Below are positions 33,701 to 46,900 of a stretch of DNA of 64,000 nucleotides, piece by piece. Location: NCBI GenBank assembly GCA_942159475.1, contig OW804097.1:53898986-53962985 (forward strand), given 5' to 3'. The DNA is from Sthenelais limicola. Its lineage: Eukaryota; Annelida; Polychaeta; Phyllodocida; Sigalionidae. The notes beneath the pieces were generated by a model. It was not told the origin of the DNA and searched no databases. It saw nothing but the letters and a program-made list of their open reading frames with translations. Made by a program: the position numbers and the translations under genes. The stretch's first letter is position 1, and every line of letters starts with the position of its first letter.

Positions 33701-36700
33701 CCTTTACCCCAAGCTGTCCCCGAATTTGGCACTACCTGTAATGTTCGTATAACCGCCTACATATCATAATGACAAAATATTGCATATATCTGTATACACA
33801 GGAATCTCATAAGGTAAGATTATGTCTAGGTCGTGTCTAGTAATAATGTTTGATTCTCTACGATAGAACTTAAAGATATTGGAACTTATACACTTCTTGT
33901 GGGAGTGCAATATATCAGATTTCAATAGGAAATGACAGGAATATTAAGGCTCTCTTCTTTGTATTGACATTAACTAAGCGCTCTGTAAGCATACCGATAC
34001 ATTGAAGCAGGTTGGCGCTGGCCAATGATCAGTCATCGATTCATTGCTTCCAATTTAATTCTTAATGTGAATGAGTGGATGTTTATATTATTGAAGGACT
34101 TCTCTCTATACTTTCAACACTTTCTGCTCTATATAATATCTCGTCTATATACTTGTTGTCTACATTGTTAATGTTGTCCTTTATGAGTAAAGTTAGTTTA
34201 AGATGGTGTTTCATGCATTGAATATAAAATTTGGGTCATTCTCAGAAAAGTCTTGCAAATGGTGTTTTTGTTCTTTATGGGTCTCTGAAGCTGAGGAAAA
34301 TAAAGTAATCGATTTTCTGTGATTAAATATTAGTTTTACAAGTCATGAGCGTTTTTTTATGCACAGTTTGGTATATGTGCGAAGGTCACATCAAGGTCAT
34401 TTGGGGGTGAGTATGGAAAACCCCCTATACATAGTATGTCCGTAGCATGATTTTGAATATTTACAGCTGTAAAAAGATATAGAAAAAGATAGAATGATAT
34501 GAAAAATCACCATAAACCAATAGAATAGATTCTTAACCCTTGAAAAAATGAAGATAAATTTTCTTGATATTTAAATTCCGCTGGAACAAGCCAAAATCTA
34601 TTGTCTGCCGATTTTATGTCATGATACGCGACGGCGGTCTTTAGGTGATCTGTCCTCAGTATTTAATTATATATGTAAAGAATATGGGAATGTATTGCCG
34701 TCACATCAATGTATTCTTATAATTATACAAAATGATCCCCCTAGTATTATCGTGGTAGTGATTTGAAGGCGGGACAGAACTACCGATTTTTTAAGGATGT
34801 CACAATACGCGACGGCCCTCCAGGGCTTATTATCAAATATGAAATTATTTCAATTATGTGGATATTTAGGCCTATCAAGGCCTTGATAAAACCCATAAGA
34901 AAATTAGTTCTGCCTCTATTATTTTGTCTGGCATATGAAGTAACATGTGAAAATGTCACGATACGTGACGGCATTTTCGGAAATGTTGCGAGTCGCAGTA
35001 ACGCTGACACAGGCGAAGTTTTTTAAAGGGATATAATGTGATCGTGTACATAAAACAACGCGAAACTGTCAGCATCATGTAGAATTTGAAGATCTCGCAA
35101 GACTGTGGTAGTTTTCTTGAAACTATATTTATCATTATTACATATCCAATTGTGACCATTATCACATATTTCTTTCTTTCAGGAAATGATACCCCCAAGT
35201 CTGTCCTTTGAACTTAATTTTTTCTGTTTCCATCCCTGAAATGCAATACTTTTCTGAGAAAAGCCCAAATTTTACAGATTCAGATCTACATCTATGATCT
35301 AGAAGTCTAGTCTAGTACATATTTGTAAAGAAGTTGTACAATAACAGATAAATACGGGGTAATTATATTGCATTTCGCACACACTATAATATGTATTCAA
35401 CTCCTTTCGCAGCTTCTGTATATGATAGCTGAAAAGCTTGGGACGGAATACCATGGAATAAAACACCTCTTCAAAGGAAACGATCCATCGGGACTAGGCG
35501 TCGTCTCAAAGTAAATATATGCACACTTGAGTTGTTTTATATTTTATATCTAAATTCTATATTACGGTCATTAGAAAATGTCTATAAAGAACACGGATCA
35601 TTTGGTGTCTATAACTACTAAAACCACAATTTGGTAAGAATAGTCCAAGCAACCTAATCCTAGAATTCTTAATATTTCCTCCATACTATTGTTTTGGTTT
35701 TATATTTTATTAATAACAAGGTGAGTGGTATTTGCTTTCGGGGTTCAGGCATAAATTTGCCTGCTTTTCACCCTCATCCTGGGAACATGCATTTCGTCTT
35801 AAACGAAAAATAAATTGTGATACAGTCTAGGCTCAGAGCCTATCAGATCAGATAAGAATGGTATGCCAGTGATTGGAAGCCTACTGTGCAAATGGCTTTC
35901 CCGGCCCAGAAGTAAGCATCCTAACGGGATTCTAATGGTATTTTGCGGTTTTGAGCGAGAGGCTTTCCCTCAGTTTAGAGGGACTCTCTCATTTCTGAGC
36001 TAAGAATAATGTCCAAAACGTCCCAATATAATTAAAGAACCACCAAAGGACCGCCAAATCAACGTTTCAAGATAAATCTGTTTGGGGGAATCTTTGTTTT
36101 GAATTTGTGGTGGTGTACCTTCAAACAACGACTCTAGAATATACAAGTTTAGGGTTTCTTTGTTCACACCACTTCCGAAATGAATTAGACTATTCCCATG
36201 GGAGAACAAGCTCTCTAAACTGTTTGTTTTCCCAAGGAATAGGAAAACAAAAACATTTCCTCAACCACAGAATTAACATTTGTATTTTTCAGGGAAGCCT
36301 TACTCAAGATTATATATACGGTTTGTGGCTACGTCTCGACTGACCAGTTCACCAAACTACTTAAAGTGTATGTCTGTTTCCACAATACAATAAACCAGTT
36401 CTCAATTTGCCGACATTGTTTAACCAGATGTAAAGCCCTGTATTCACAAACCCGAATACTACTGCCATTACAACCACAGTATCAATATCAATCAGCTTAA
36501 TATTGAAACCAAATTTTAGAATCCATTTTTTGTCTTAAGAACTGCAGTTTTGTTTCATACAATTAAAAATGCATTCCAATTTTATGATGTCTAATTTTGA
36601 TGTATGTCTAATTTTTATGGCACACTCAATACTTTCAGAATTGGCCTAAGCGGAAAAGCAAACATAGCCTTTGACGAATTCGTTCAGTGTTTCCGAGAGA

Positions 36701-39700
36701 CACAGGTAATTATAATTTTTAATTGATATATCAAATGTTACATTCGATGGAAGTTCCACAACACTAAATGCCTTCCATCAACATCAAATATGCCAAAATC
36801 CTACTAGCATGGTGATTTGTTTAAGATTTTGCAATCGTACATATCTTAAATTCCTAGCCTTTTAATAATATGCTACGTACCTTTTATTTCTCTATTAAAG
36901 TAAATAAATTACATATTCCAACACAATTCTCACGCCTTAACAAATCTATTAATTTATTAACTATTAACTATTTGGGATATATCTTTTTACTTCTTCTTTC
37001 TTCTTACTTAGACAGGTCAGTGTGTCATAAAGCACCATATTTTTATTGATTCAGAAACCATCAAAAGTCTGGTTGAGTCCGGCGCAGAAAGTTGAGATAG
37101 CTAAAGTTCCCAAGAAGCCTGATCAGTACAACAGGACAGGCGCTATATCAGCGGCCTTCTGCCTTTCTCTTCTCAGGGATAGAGCAAAAGCGGGGTAAGC
37201 TTATTGTATATTCTGTTATTATTAATAGTTTAACATAGCGCAATTTCGGAACTTTAAATGCTTGCAAAATGTACTTGTTTGCGCTGACATCCAAAACACC
37301 AAAAGTGATGTTTCTGTAGACCAATACACGATTACTATAACTTCAAATAATTATTGGCAGTCCATAACTTCAATTCAGTTGTGCATATATATTTTTTCAA
37401 TGGTGAACTGTAGAAAATCTCATGTCGTCAACTAATTGCCTTCTTCAATGGATTACATTAACAGGGAGTTCCGAATTCACGATGTATTACCAGAGGCTTG
37501 CTTTGAAATCGGCGGTCGCATTATATCACCTCAACTCCAAGATATGATACGGCATCTTGGATATAAACTTTCAGAAGATGATTTTACAAAACTATGGCAA
37601 AGGTAAGTGACTTATTTGTCTATGATTTCTAAATTATCTTCCATGTTTTCCTACAAACTTCTATGTATTTAAGGTTCTACGGTATGTCACTTAAATGATT
37701 GTCCAACAAAGCAAATAAATATAGGGTAACTCTTTTAGGTGTTTTATAATAATAATTCACCGCATCATATTATATTGCAAGTTATATTGTAAGTTACTTG
37801 CAATGGGACTCTTTATCAGCTCTTTAAAACCACTGTTCTTTCTCCTAGGGTATTGTTCTATTCAACCACACAAAACATAATTGCTGAGTAATATTTCATT
37901 TACACAACAACGAAATCTCCAACATCTAAAATATATCATTATGTATACACATTATGGGACACAAATGATTACCTTAGCTACAGTTTGTTTCAAGTGAGAC
38001 AGTATAGGACATATGTACTGTCTGCCATCCCGTAGGTTACGCCCTGTGTTTGGGTATACATTAATATGTTCAGAGCAGCCATCGTCCTCGTGTTTGATCA
38101 ATATAATTAGTCATTCATACTCGATCTAGCGTCTGAATCGATAACAGAACAAAGAGCGCCGCCTTACCATTAAGCCAAATCAAAATGTGTACCTTGGGCT
38201 TATATGTGATCCGTTTTAGGAAAATGAGTCATGAGTCGCAAAAATGGATTTTGAGATATCACCATATTTGAAAAGAGGAGATCAAGCCGATTCCAATGAT
38301 AGTAAACAGTATAATAAAATAATAAGTATTTCTAGATTTTAAGTTAGATATTTTCGTTTTTGAAAAAAAGGTTTCCAATTTTCTGGGGGTTAATAAACAG
38401 TAAAATAACTAAATGTAGTCCATATGAGGACCTTTAAAATGAAAGGATATATTACATAGATTGTCCTGAAATTTGAGACATCGATTGACATACCTATAAG
38501 TGACACACTCTCCAATTATCAGAACATTCCAATAATGTGATCTTGTGAAAAAAACACTTTGAAAAATATCAATTTTGCGACTTATGACTCATTTTCCTGA
38601 AACACATCACATATGTAACACTCTCTTCTCTAATCTAAACCATAAAACCATAGAATCAAAGTTGCCAATAATAAAACTAATCAATATATACTTTAGACCC
38701 TTAGATTATCTATAAACACATATTGGTCGACAGTAAGTCACTGTCAAGAACAACACTAGCACAGATATTATTTTTCCCCAGAGAGATAAACCTTCCTGAT
38801 TTTAATAAGACAAGTCGATTGAATAGCTCCTGTTGCTATGAGATATACTATATCTGATTAGATTTTCAAGTATACTTGCAAGGTTCTGATGGCTGCGTTG
38901 TGCAAACAAATTGTAAACCAGAATGCTTTGTTAATTTGGGCTAAGTTAAATTTACTTTTATTTCATCCCTTATCAAAATGTGCTTCAACAGAAAAGCATA
39001 TTAACAATGCATTCACGATATTGGTACATGTTATAACATTTCTTTTTCCTTTCCTTTCATATTATGACAACATTTTACAAAAAGTATATACGCCCACACT
39101 GTATAACAAAGCATGCCAATTATTTCCAACTCAAATCAGCACCAACCTATAAAACACAAGTATGCAATTTATTTGAGTTGGGTTTATTATGAAGCCTAGA
39201 AGGACATTTAGGATCAAACCTATTCAGCACAGGACTAATCCACTCGAAATCGCGCAAAGAAGTCAGACTCGAGCACGGTATACCTCTCCTGACACCAGGA
39301 CATAAATGCCCATGGTGCATTGATCCAACCCTTACTTACATTGGATTGATTACCTATGTAATTACACGTGTGTTGTATGTACCTCAACGTTAGCCCCCAT
39401 GCTGACTTGTGTACATTATTATGTTCCAGTCTTGGCATACTCCTTGGTGCTATGCCTTCGGATTTCCAATCACGGAACTTCCCTACTTTAATCTATATAA
39501 TAAACCTGATGATTAGCATGTATTCGTTGTAGGAATATGTAACATGTGAAAACTTAACAAAAGAACGTGATAACTAGATGTATGTTGTAGAAAGACCGAG
39601 CCTTCAAATCTGTTTATATAACACGAGACCTGTAGATAACATCTTGTTTCATGCCCCGGACAATAGAAATGATTTAATACTAGTACTTATTATAGACACA

Positions 39701-42700
39701 AATTGCCCGGCCAATAGAAAAAGTACGGTAACTTATAATAAGTCGATTCTTAATGGCTAGAAGTAAAGCTCCATTGCCAAAGAAATGACACATTTACATT
39801 ACATTTACATTAAAGACTAGTTTAATATCCTTCCCAGATTCGATTTATCAGTAAAACAATAAAATCAGTATTTCCAAACTTCTAATTAAGGCTTGTTAAA
39901 GATGTAATACCTCTTATAATTATGGCCACTGTAGCGTGCATGTAATTACTGAGAACATTGCTCAAAGCTGCATAATGTTTGTATAGGTACCCCTTTCCTA
40001 ATGGGTATCGATGTAACTTGATGTATCGCGGAGCAAGAAGAAACAAGTTGGAAATGCATGCATACATATTCTAGCGCTGGTTATTATGTCAGTAATTCAT
40101 GGACTTTGTTTTGATGTATTGAATCTGTATTTTTCAATGGTATAGTGTTAGGCACATTAGGAAGACCTGCTAAGCAGATAATGTAGCCGTATGTCCATGC
40201 TTGTAAAAATTCGGATATAAAAATTTACTACATATAACTACAAGCTTAGTTGTGAGTTTGAGTGTGAATGTTAGATATTTGATTTTGATTTGAAAAGTAT
40301 TTTATTCAGGATATGAATTACACAAAGTGTTATTTTCATCACACCATGGGGTATCTTATAAGATATCAAAGTATGCTTAATTACATATAGAAACTCAACA
40401 GAGGTGTATATATAAATATACTTTTGCCCGTTTGACGCCTCAGCAGATATATATTATTAAAGGATCTAAAACAAAGTAATGCAACTATACAAACAGCAAG
40501 AAACCAACATGTCCAAATCAACAAAATTAAAATTATGTACATATAAAAGCAAACAGCAGGCAAAGATCGCGTGGGAATTTCAGAATAATCAATATGTGAA
40601 CAAGAATTCAAAATAAACATTAGTTTAAGGAGGACAGCGTATGACACGTTGATGTCAAATGCATGAGGGAACACATGCATGAACGAGTTGTATACTGTCG
40701 AAGGCGTTCAATAATGTCATTTTCTAATGAGGCAGGGCAATCAAATAGAGACTCTGAGATATTTTTTAATAACTTTTTAGATTTGAGACGTCCGGATGTG
40801 GTGCTGTGGATACAGTGCGATTCATGAAGAAACTAGGCCTTGATGCCAACGGAAAAGTTCGTCCTACAACAACCCCACGCCATATTGTCATACAAAGTGC
40901 AAATGTCGATACTAGACCTAAGGTAAGGTTATAATTCATACTCTATGCCTGTCATCGCGATAGTAATCAATTGAATCTCCCTCATTTAATTGAATGTCTA
41001 ACAGCATTATGTATGCAAATAGATGAACTAACCGATAGATTTACAAACGGACTGGGATGGGAGTAATATAAACGTTAAATGTATAGTGAACAATATAAAT
41101 TAGAAAGTTACAACTACCCTGGCCAAATTTACAGACATATTACGGAACGGAGATGGGCCTATTACTATATTATTAAATACAATAGCTGCTGAACAGATAT
41201 CAACACAAGGAGCCTATCACTATTTGAATCTAACTTAATGAATTGGACCAGCTTATTTCATTACCTAAATGTTCAAATCTTACCCATGGACTAGAAAAAG
41301 CCATGATAAAACGAAAATATATGTCAGATCACACTCTATTAGGGATTTATGTGCAAGTCTATTAGTCTGTAGGCTGAACCCGAAACGAGCAAACACTCAG
41401 TCTCCTAAACTCCTACTAAGTGGTATTTGTTTACATTAATTAAGCAGAAGAAACAGCAAAGATAAAATAATAGAGATCTTAGTAGTGTTATTCCTCGTGT
41501 GACTTAAATCCCACGCGCCCTTCCCCTACCACCATAACATCTTCTTTAACTGTCATTGTACATTGTTTCCCCTAAACATGAGCGCTGCGGTAATCAAATG
41601 CCTACAATATTTGATTTGAACAAAATCTGGGCTGATCTTTCTTCAGCGAACTTATAGGACTGTACCCCCAAGGAGACTTCCTCCGATTATTCAAAATGTT
41701 GAAGAGCAGGTAAAGCATCAACGAGTAGAGTGCCCTATGTGCTTTATTTCAACACATTTGGATATTTTGTCATTGCTTTTGATTTGATTTTGTTCGTTAT
41801 TTATACCGAGAAAGAACAGCCCATGTGTCAACTAGAAAAATCCTTATTTATTTTATGTGGTTGTGGAATATGTTAGCGCATCTACAATGTATAAAATGAA
41901 ATCCATCGCATGAAATTAATGGCACAATTATAATGTAAGTTTTCCAAATAATAAGCATTGACTTAGTAAATAAGCAAAAGCATGTGTAAATAGTATATTA
42001 CAATTGCATATTAACTGAATAGAACACATGGTAAGTGTTGTAATAAAATCTCTGATATGTTCTAATATCTTGTTTTGTCCTATGACAATATCATTTTAAT
42101 GAAATCAAAATTGATCACCGATAATGTTATAAGTGCACAATTCTCATGGGAATTCTCATGGGAATTTCTTTCGCTAATACACATATAGAGGAACTATGCT
42201 AACATATTTCCATTCCAATGGTGGGTCCGGAGCTCCCCGGTAAAGTCTAGATCTAAAGAATTAGCATGTTGGTTAGTATCTTCTTGTGTCTTACTGACCG
42301 CTTTTCCTCATGGACAGTTCATCGATGACATGGGCCAGGATGATGTAGGCCCGGAAGAGGAAAAAGATGATGGAGATTGGGTGATTCAAGTATTTTATAT
42401 GTGGAAGATTTTTTGTAGCTTTGTAAAAGTTGCTGTCTTATTTTACCCATTGAAGTTCAGTTTTATCACGTCATGTCCGCCGATTGTCTTAAATAAATCT
42501 AATCCGCCATCAAACCACATACAACTTCCTCACAAACATAAGGAACATACAATTTCCTCACAAACAGAAGGAAAACAAAAGTGCGTGTTAAAGAGATACT
42601 TATGCATATTAAGACGTGCTGTACACGTATACATAAACAATGAACAATCAATAGTGTGATAAAGATGTCATATTTATTTGAAAAAACCCATCTGGAAATG

Positions 42701-43869
42701 GGAATTTGCTAATTTGTTAATACAAAGCAGGGATTATGTTATAATACAAACAAATGAATTCTAAGCCTCATTACAATATTCTTTTTGCAACTATTTGGGA
42801 TGTGTTAACTGTAATTGTACATGTCTTGAATAGCGGACTCATATATGTTTGTAACTGTGTGTAATGCTTATCCACATAAAAGATACACTGACATTAGTAG
42901 TTGTGTAAAAAGACAAGGAAATAAGACATAGACATGGCCTCGTAGACCTCTAGTTGAAAAGGCCACGACATTTTTGCTGATGTACCATCAAGAAGACGGA
43001 TAAAGCATCCTCTAATGTAATCTAATTTTAATGTGACAGCATACACAGAAAACGCAAGAAAGCAACTATTTAACACTGCCAAACCCCTTGTATCGAATCC
43101 TATACCAAATGTGTGATCTGGGAAACCATTCCAACCTCTTCCTTGTAAATCGTCCCACAAACCATTCCACACTTTCGAAACATGAAACCCTTTCTTTGGC
43201 ACCATAATGCTTTTGTCTGCACAGGTATATATTTTGAATACGTTCGTGTGGAAATCCATTTAAAATGAAGAAAGTCATTAGAAACTAATCATCTAGATAT
43301 GAGATAAATATCTCCGATCTTTTAAGACCAATTCTACAGATTTGATCGCACTAAAATAGTTCACTGTCGGTATAATACATTTATTTATAAACTTAAAATC
43401 TACAGGATCATAAACTCACATGAAATCAACATAGTAAGACTTCGCTGATTATGTATGTTACCCTATGTTTTCTGTGTTGACTAATCAAAGACACCTGTGC
43501 ACAATTGCTAATCCCACTTACTGATGTATCAATGACTAGAGGAACTATTTTTCATTGATAATCAGACGGATGATGGAAAGAAATCGCGTAGTTCGACTGA
43601 GGAGCCTATGCGTAAGAAGAGATTTGTACGCATTAAGAGATCAACGGCACCCAAACTAGAAAATATCAAACACTGTCTACATTATAAGGTTTGTTCATTA
43701 AACAAGAGATTGTTCAGTATTTCGTTACTCAGTGTTCTTTAAACACCCGTCTGCACATGTATTTTGTCCTAAAATCCTCTGGTTCCCCACTGTCATTCCC
43801 TCTCGCAACTTAAACAGTACGTACACCCGGAAGAGGGCTTGTAAGAATGATCATCCCTGTGCTAAATCC

Positions 43870-43942
<73 letters not shown>

Positions 43943-46900
43943 CCAGTCTTATCCCCATTCAAAAGACCGTCACTTCCATCTAATCTTGAAGGAAGCACAA
44001 TCTTGCATCTGTTTTAATGAGATAAGGGTTGATATAAGGAAATTAAATATAGCAATTATCATATTATAATAATTACATTGCAATAGAGTCCAAACAACAG
44101 GATTTTAATCATAAGATTCTTGTTCAGTCGCAATTTTAAGTGATATCGCCATTTGCTATTTCTTACAGTTTGACGAATCTTACAATAATATGACGGAAGG
44201 CATGAAATGCTTCGATTTCATTAAGGACGGATATATTGCCAGGATTGATTTTAAGCGGGTCCTTGAGGAGTTCAACCTCCCAATTAGTGTCATAGATTTG
44301 GAGTACTTCTTATCAAGGTAAAGTTTGTGTTTCAAACTTGAATATTTTAGGTTTTGTAATTTCCAAAATGAGTGGCCTCCCAGGAAAAGTTGACCATAAT
44401 ATGTATTCATAAGGTTATACATATTTTTTATCCTAGATGTGGTGTCCGTGTTATTAACGGACAGCTGGTTTATCAAGATTTCATGATGAAGTTTTACAAC
44501 AGGGCTGAGTCAGGCATGGTACAGCGAATAGTAACAGCCAACTCGCATATGTAAGTATTATATATTTTCTTTGGGGCCTCAATTTTTTGAATTTCTGTGG
44601 TATCTCCCTCAAACATGTGAATAGTTAAACACAGAGGCTCAAGTTTTAATCCTCCCTTCTTCACAAAGCCTAGCAAAAACGAAACGTGGTATTGGACTAG
44701 CTAAATAATAAATAATAATGATTTTTTTCATTGTTCTGCAGTATTGAAGGGTTCGCTTTGGTACATTCGCTTGTTTGAAAGTCAACATGTTTTAATTCCT
44801 TTAAGGTTTAATGGAGGTGGTTTACCACCCATGGACAGAGGAAATTCATTGACAGCTGAGGAACTAGAAATACGCATGGTGGATTACTTACACAGTGACT
44901 TCCTAAGTCTGATGTCATCTTTTAGGTCAGTGAAGAAGCTCTTTACTATCACATTCAGTACCATTATTATTGCTATAAATCAACTACTTTGGAAGAATAT
45001 GTTTGTAGTTTCAGAAGGTTTTGGGATTAAAATAGATAGAAAAAAGATGAAAAAAATGTAATGATCAAACATTAGGTATGAACAAAGTTTCTCAGTCGAA
45101 ACACATACCCATTAAATTGCAGCTCATAGTATCAACAATATTTCGACTCATTATGAAAAATGAAACTAGTCTTTTAATGGCAAGAAAATATAATAGAAAT
45201 GTTAGAGCAGTGTAAACATTTCTGGATTAAAATCAACATTAAAAAAATTGTGTTGGTGCAAGGGAATGGCAATATCTGAGAACGTGAAGACCTTTGTGAC
45301 CTACATTTCATATTATGGAAAAAATTCACCTCAGAAGGCTTATCAGTTAAAATTAAAACCAACATCAAAACAATTGTGTTGGAGCAAGGCAATGACAATA
45401 TGTGAGCATGTAAAAACGAAGTGCACTAACCTCGGTGGACATCATACATTTTGTGACCTACTTTTCATATTATGAAACAAATTCAGAAAGACTTATCAGT
45501 TAAAATTAAAATCAACATCAAAAGAATTGGGTTGGTGCAAGGCAATGACAATATCTGAAATTATTATACACGCATTCAATACTGAGGCCCCGACAGCCGC
45601 ACATTACTTGTAACGTGGTATTGGACTAGTACATTACCAGCTCGTTGTCATGGCGACGCAAGTTTGGTGGCGCAAGATTGCCGACGCAAGGGTGCCGACG
45701 CAATCAACTTACTATAAGGCATGTATAATAATCAACTTATAGGACTCGTTGCCGCACGACGCGTAAATAAAGGACTCGACCTTTATTTACGCGCCGTGCG
45801 GCAACTCGTCCTATAAGTGCTAATTATTATACACGCATTCAATACTGAGGCCCCGACAGCCGCACATTACTTGTAACGTGGTATTGGACTAGTATTGGAC
45901 CTGCGGTCTCGTCCTTTATTTACGCGCCGTGCGGCAACTCGTCCTATAAGTGCTAAATGTGCATATACAAAGTGCACCGACCTCGGCGGACATCATACTT
46001 TTTGTGACCTGCTTTTCAGAGTATAAACGGATTTTCACTTTAGATGAACTTATCAGTTAAAATGTCTGGATTAAAATTAATTCATAACAAATGTGTTGGT
46101 GCAAGAAAAAGACCATAATTATCGGAGAACGTGAATACAAAGTGCACCAACCTCGGCAGCCATCATACTTTATCTATCTTGACCGTTGCATTCTGGGGTA
46201 TAAGCCAATTTCTAATTCTGGAATCAGCCTGCATACAATGATACAATATCCTAACATTACATTTTGACCTATGCCACAATGCGATAATAATGGTTATTTG
46301 GAAAAAGAAAGTATTACCCCCGTCGTTCCATATCATATATACTTCTTGCATTAATTCACTAAAGCCTGCATTGTGTTATATTGTGACAAATTGGCAATTG
46401 CAGGAAATGTGACAAGTACAATCTAGGGGTAATCACCAGGTACGAGTTCCGCCAATGTATTGAGAAGTTGTTAGGATACCCCATGTCTGATGATCAGTTT
46501 ACGGAACTCATGGGAGAAGTAGCCTTTGACAAAGATGGACTTGTACCCTACACAGTTTTCCTAGAATCTTTCACCAGACCGTGAGTAGAATACTGTTGAT
46601 TCTATATTCCATGATTATGCTGACCAAAACTGAGATCTTTATTATTCTATTCCAACCATTACTATTCCTATTTAGTGCACAGGGTAATTCGGCAATTTGA
46701 TATTATATTTTCATAAATTATGATAGTTAAGATAAACATGCTGTACCCAGTTTGACGTAAATGCCCAATAGGCAAGATTTTAATAATTGTATTCAGTCTA
46801 TCGTCGACTATACTAATACACTTAATTGATGTCACAAATTAGGTGGGAATGGCATCAAAGGTTTTCGGATTTTAGTTCACTCCACAAATTCAGGTATTTG

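Noticed and set aside
34763..35026. Overlapping plus- and minus-strand frames of 87 and 76 codons
   Set aside because: They cover two of the ATACGYGACGGC repeats in an intron and have no coding character.
40381..40680. Hydrophobic 99-codon minus-strand frame
   Set aside because: AT-rich intronic sequence; hydrophobicity follows from composition (Leu/Ile/Tyr codons).
42390..42659. Extension of the 42,330 frame past the exon
   Set aside because: Exon 10 ends at 42,389 with a GT donor in phase. The extension reads intron.
43732..43998. Frames of Tyr-Ile repeats on both strands
   Set aside because: Translation of the (TA)34 microsatellite.
44742..44805. Alternative acceptor at 44,741 for EF-hand exon 14
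   Set aside because: Joining there gives an in-frame TGA within 12 codons. The acceptor at 44,805 keeps the frame open through to the next donor.
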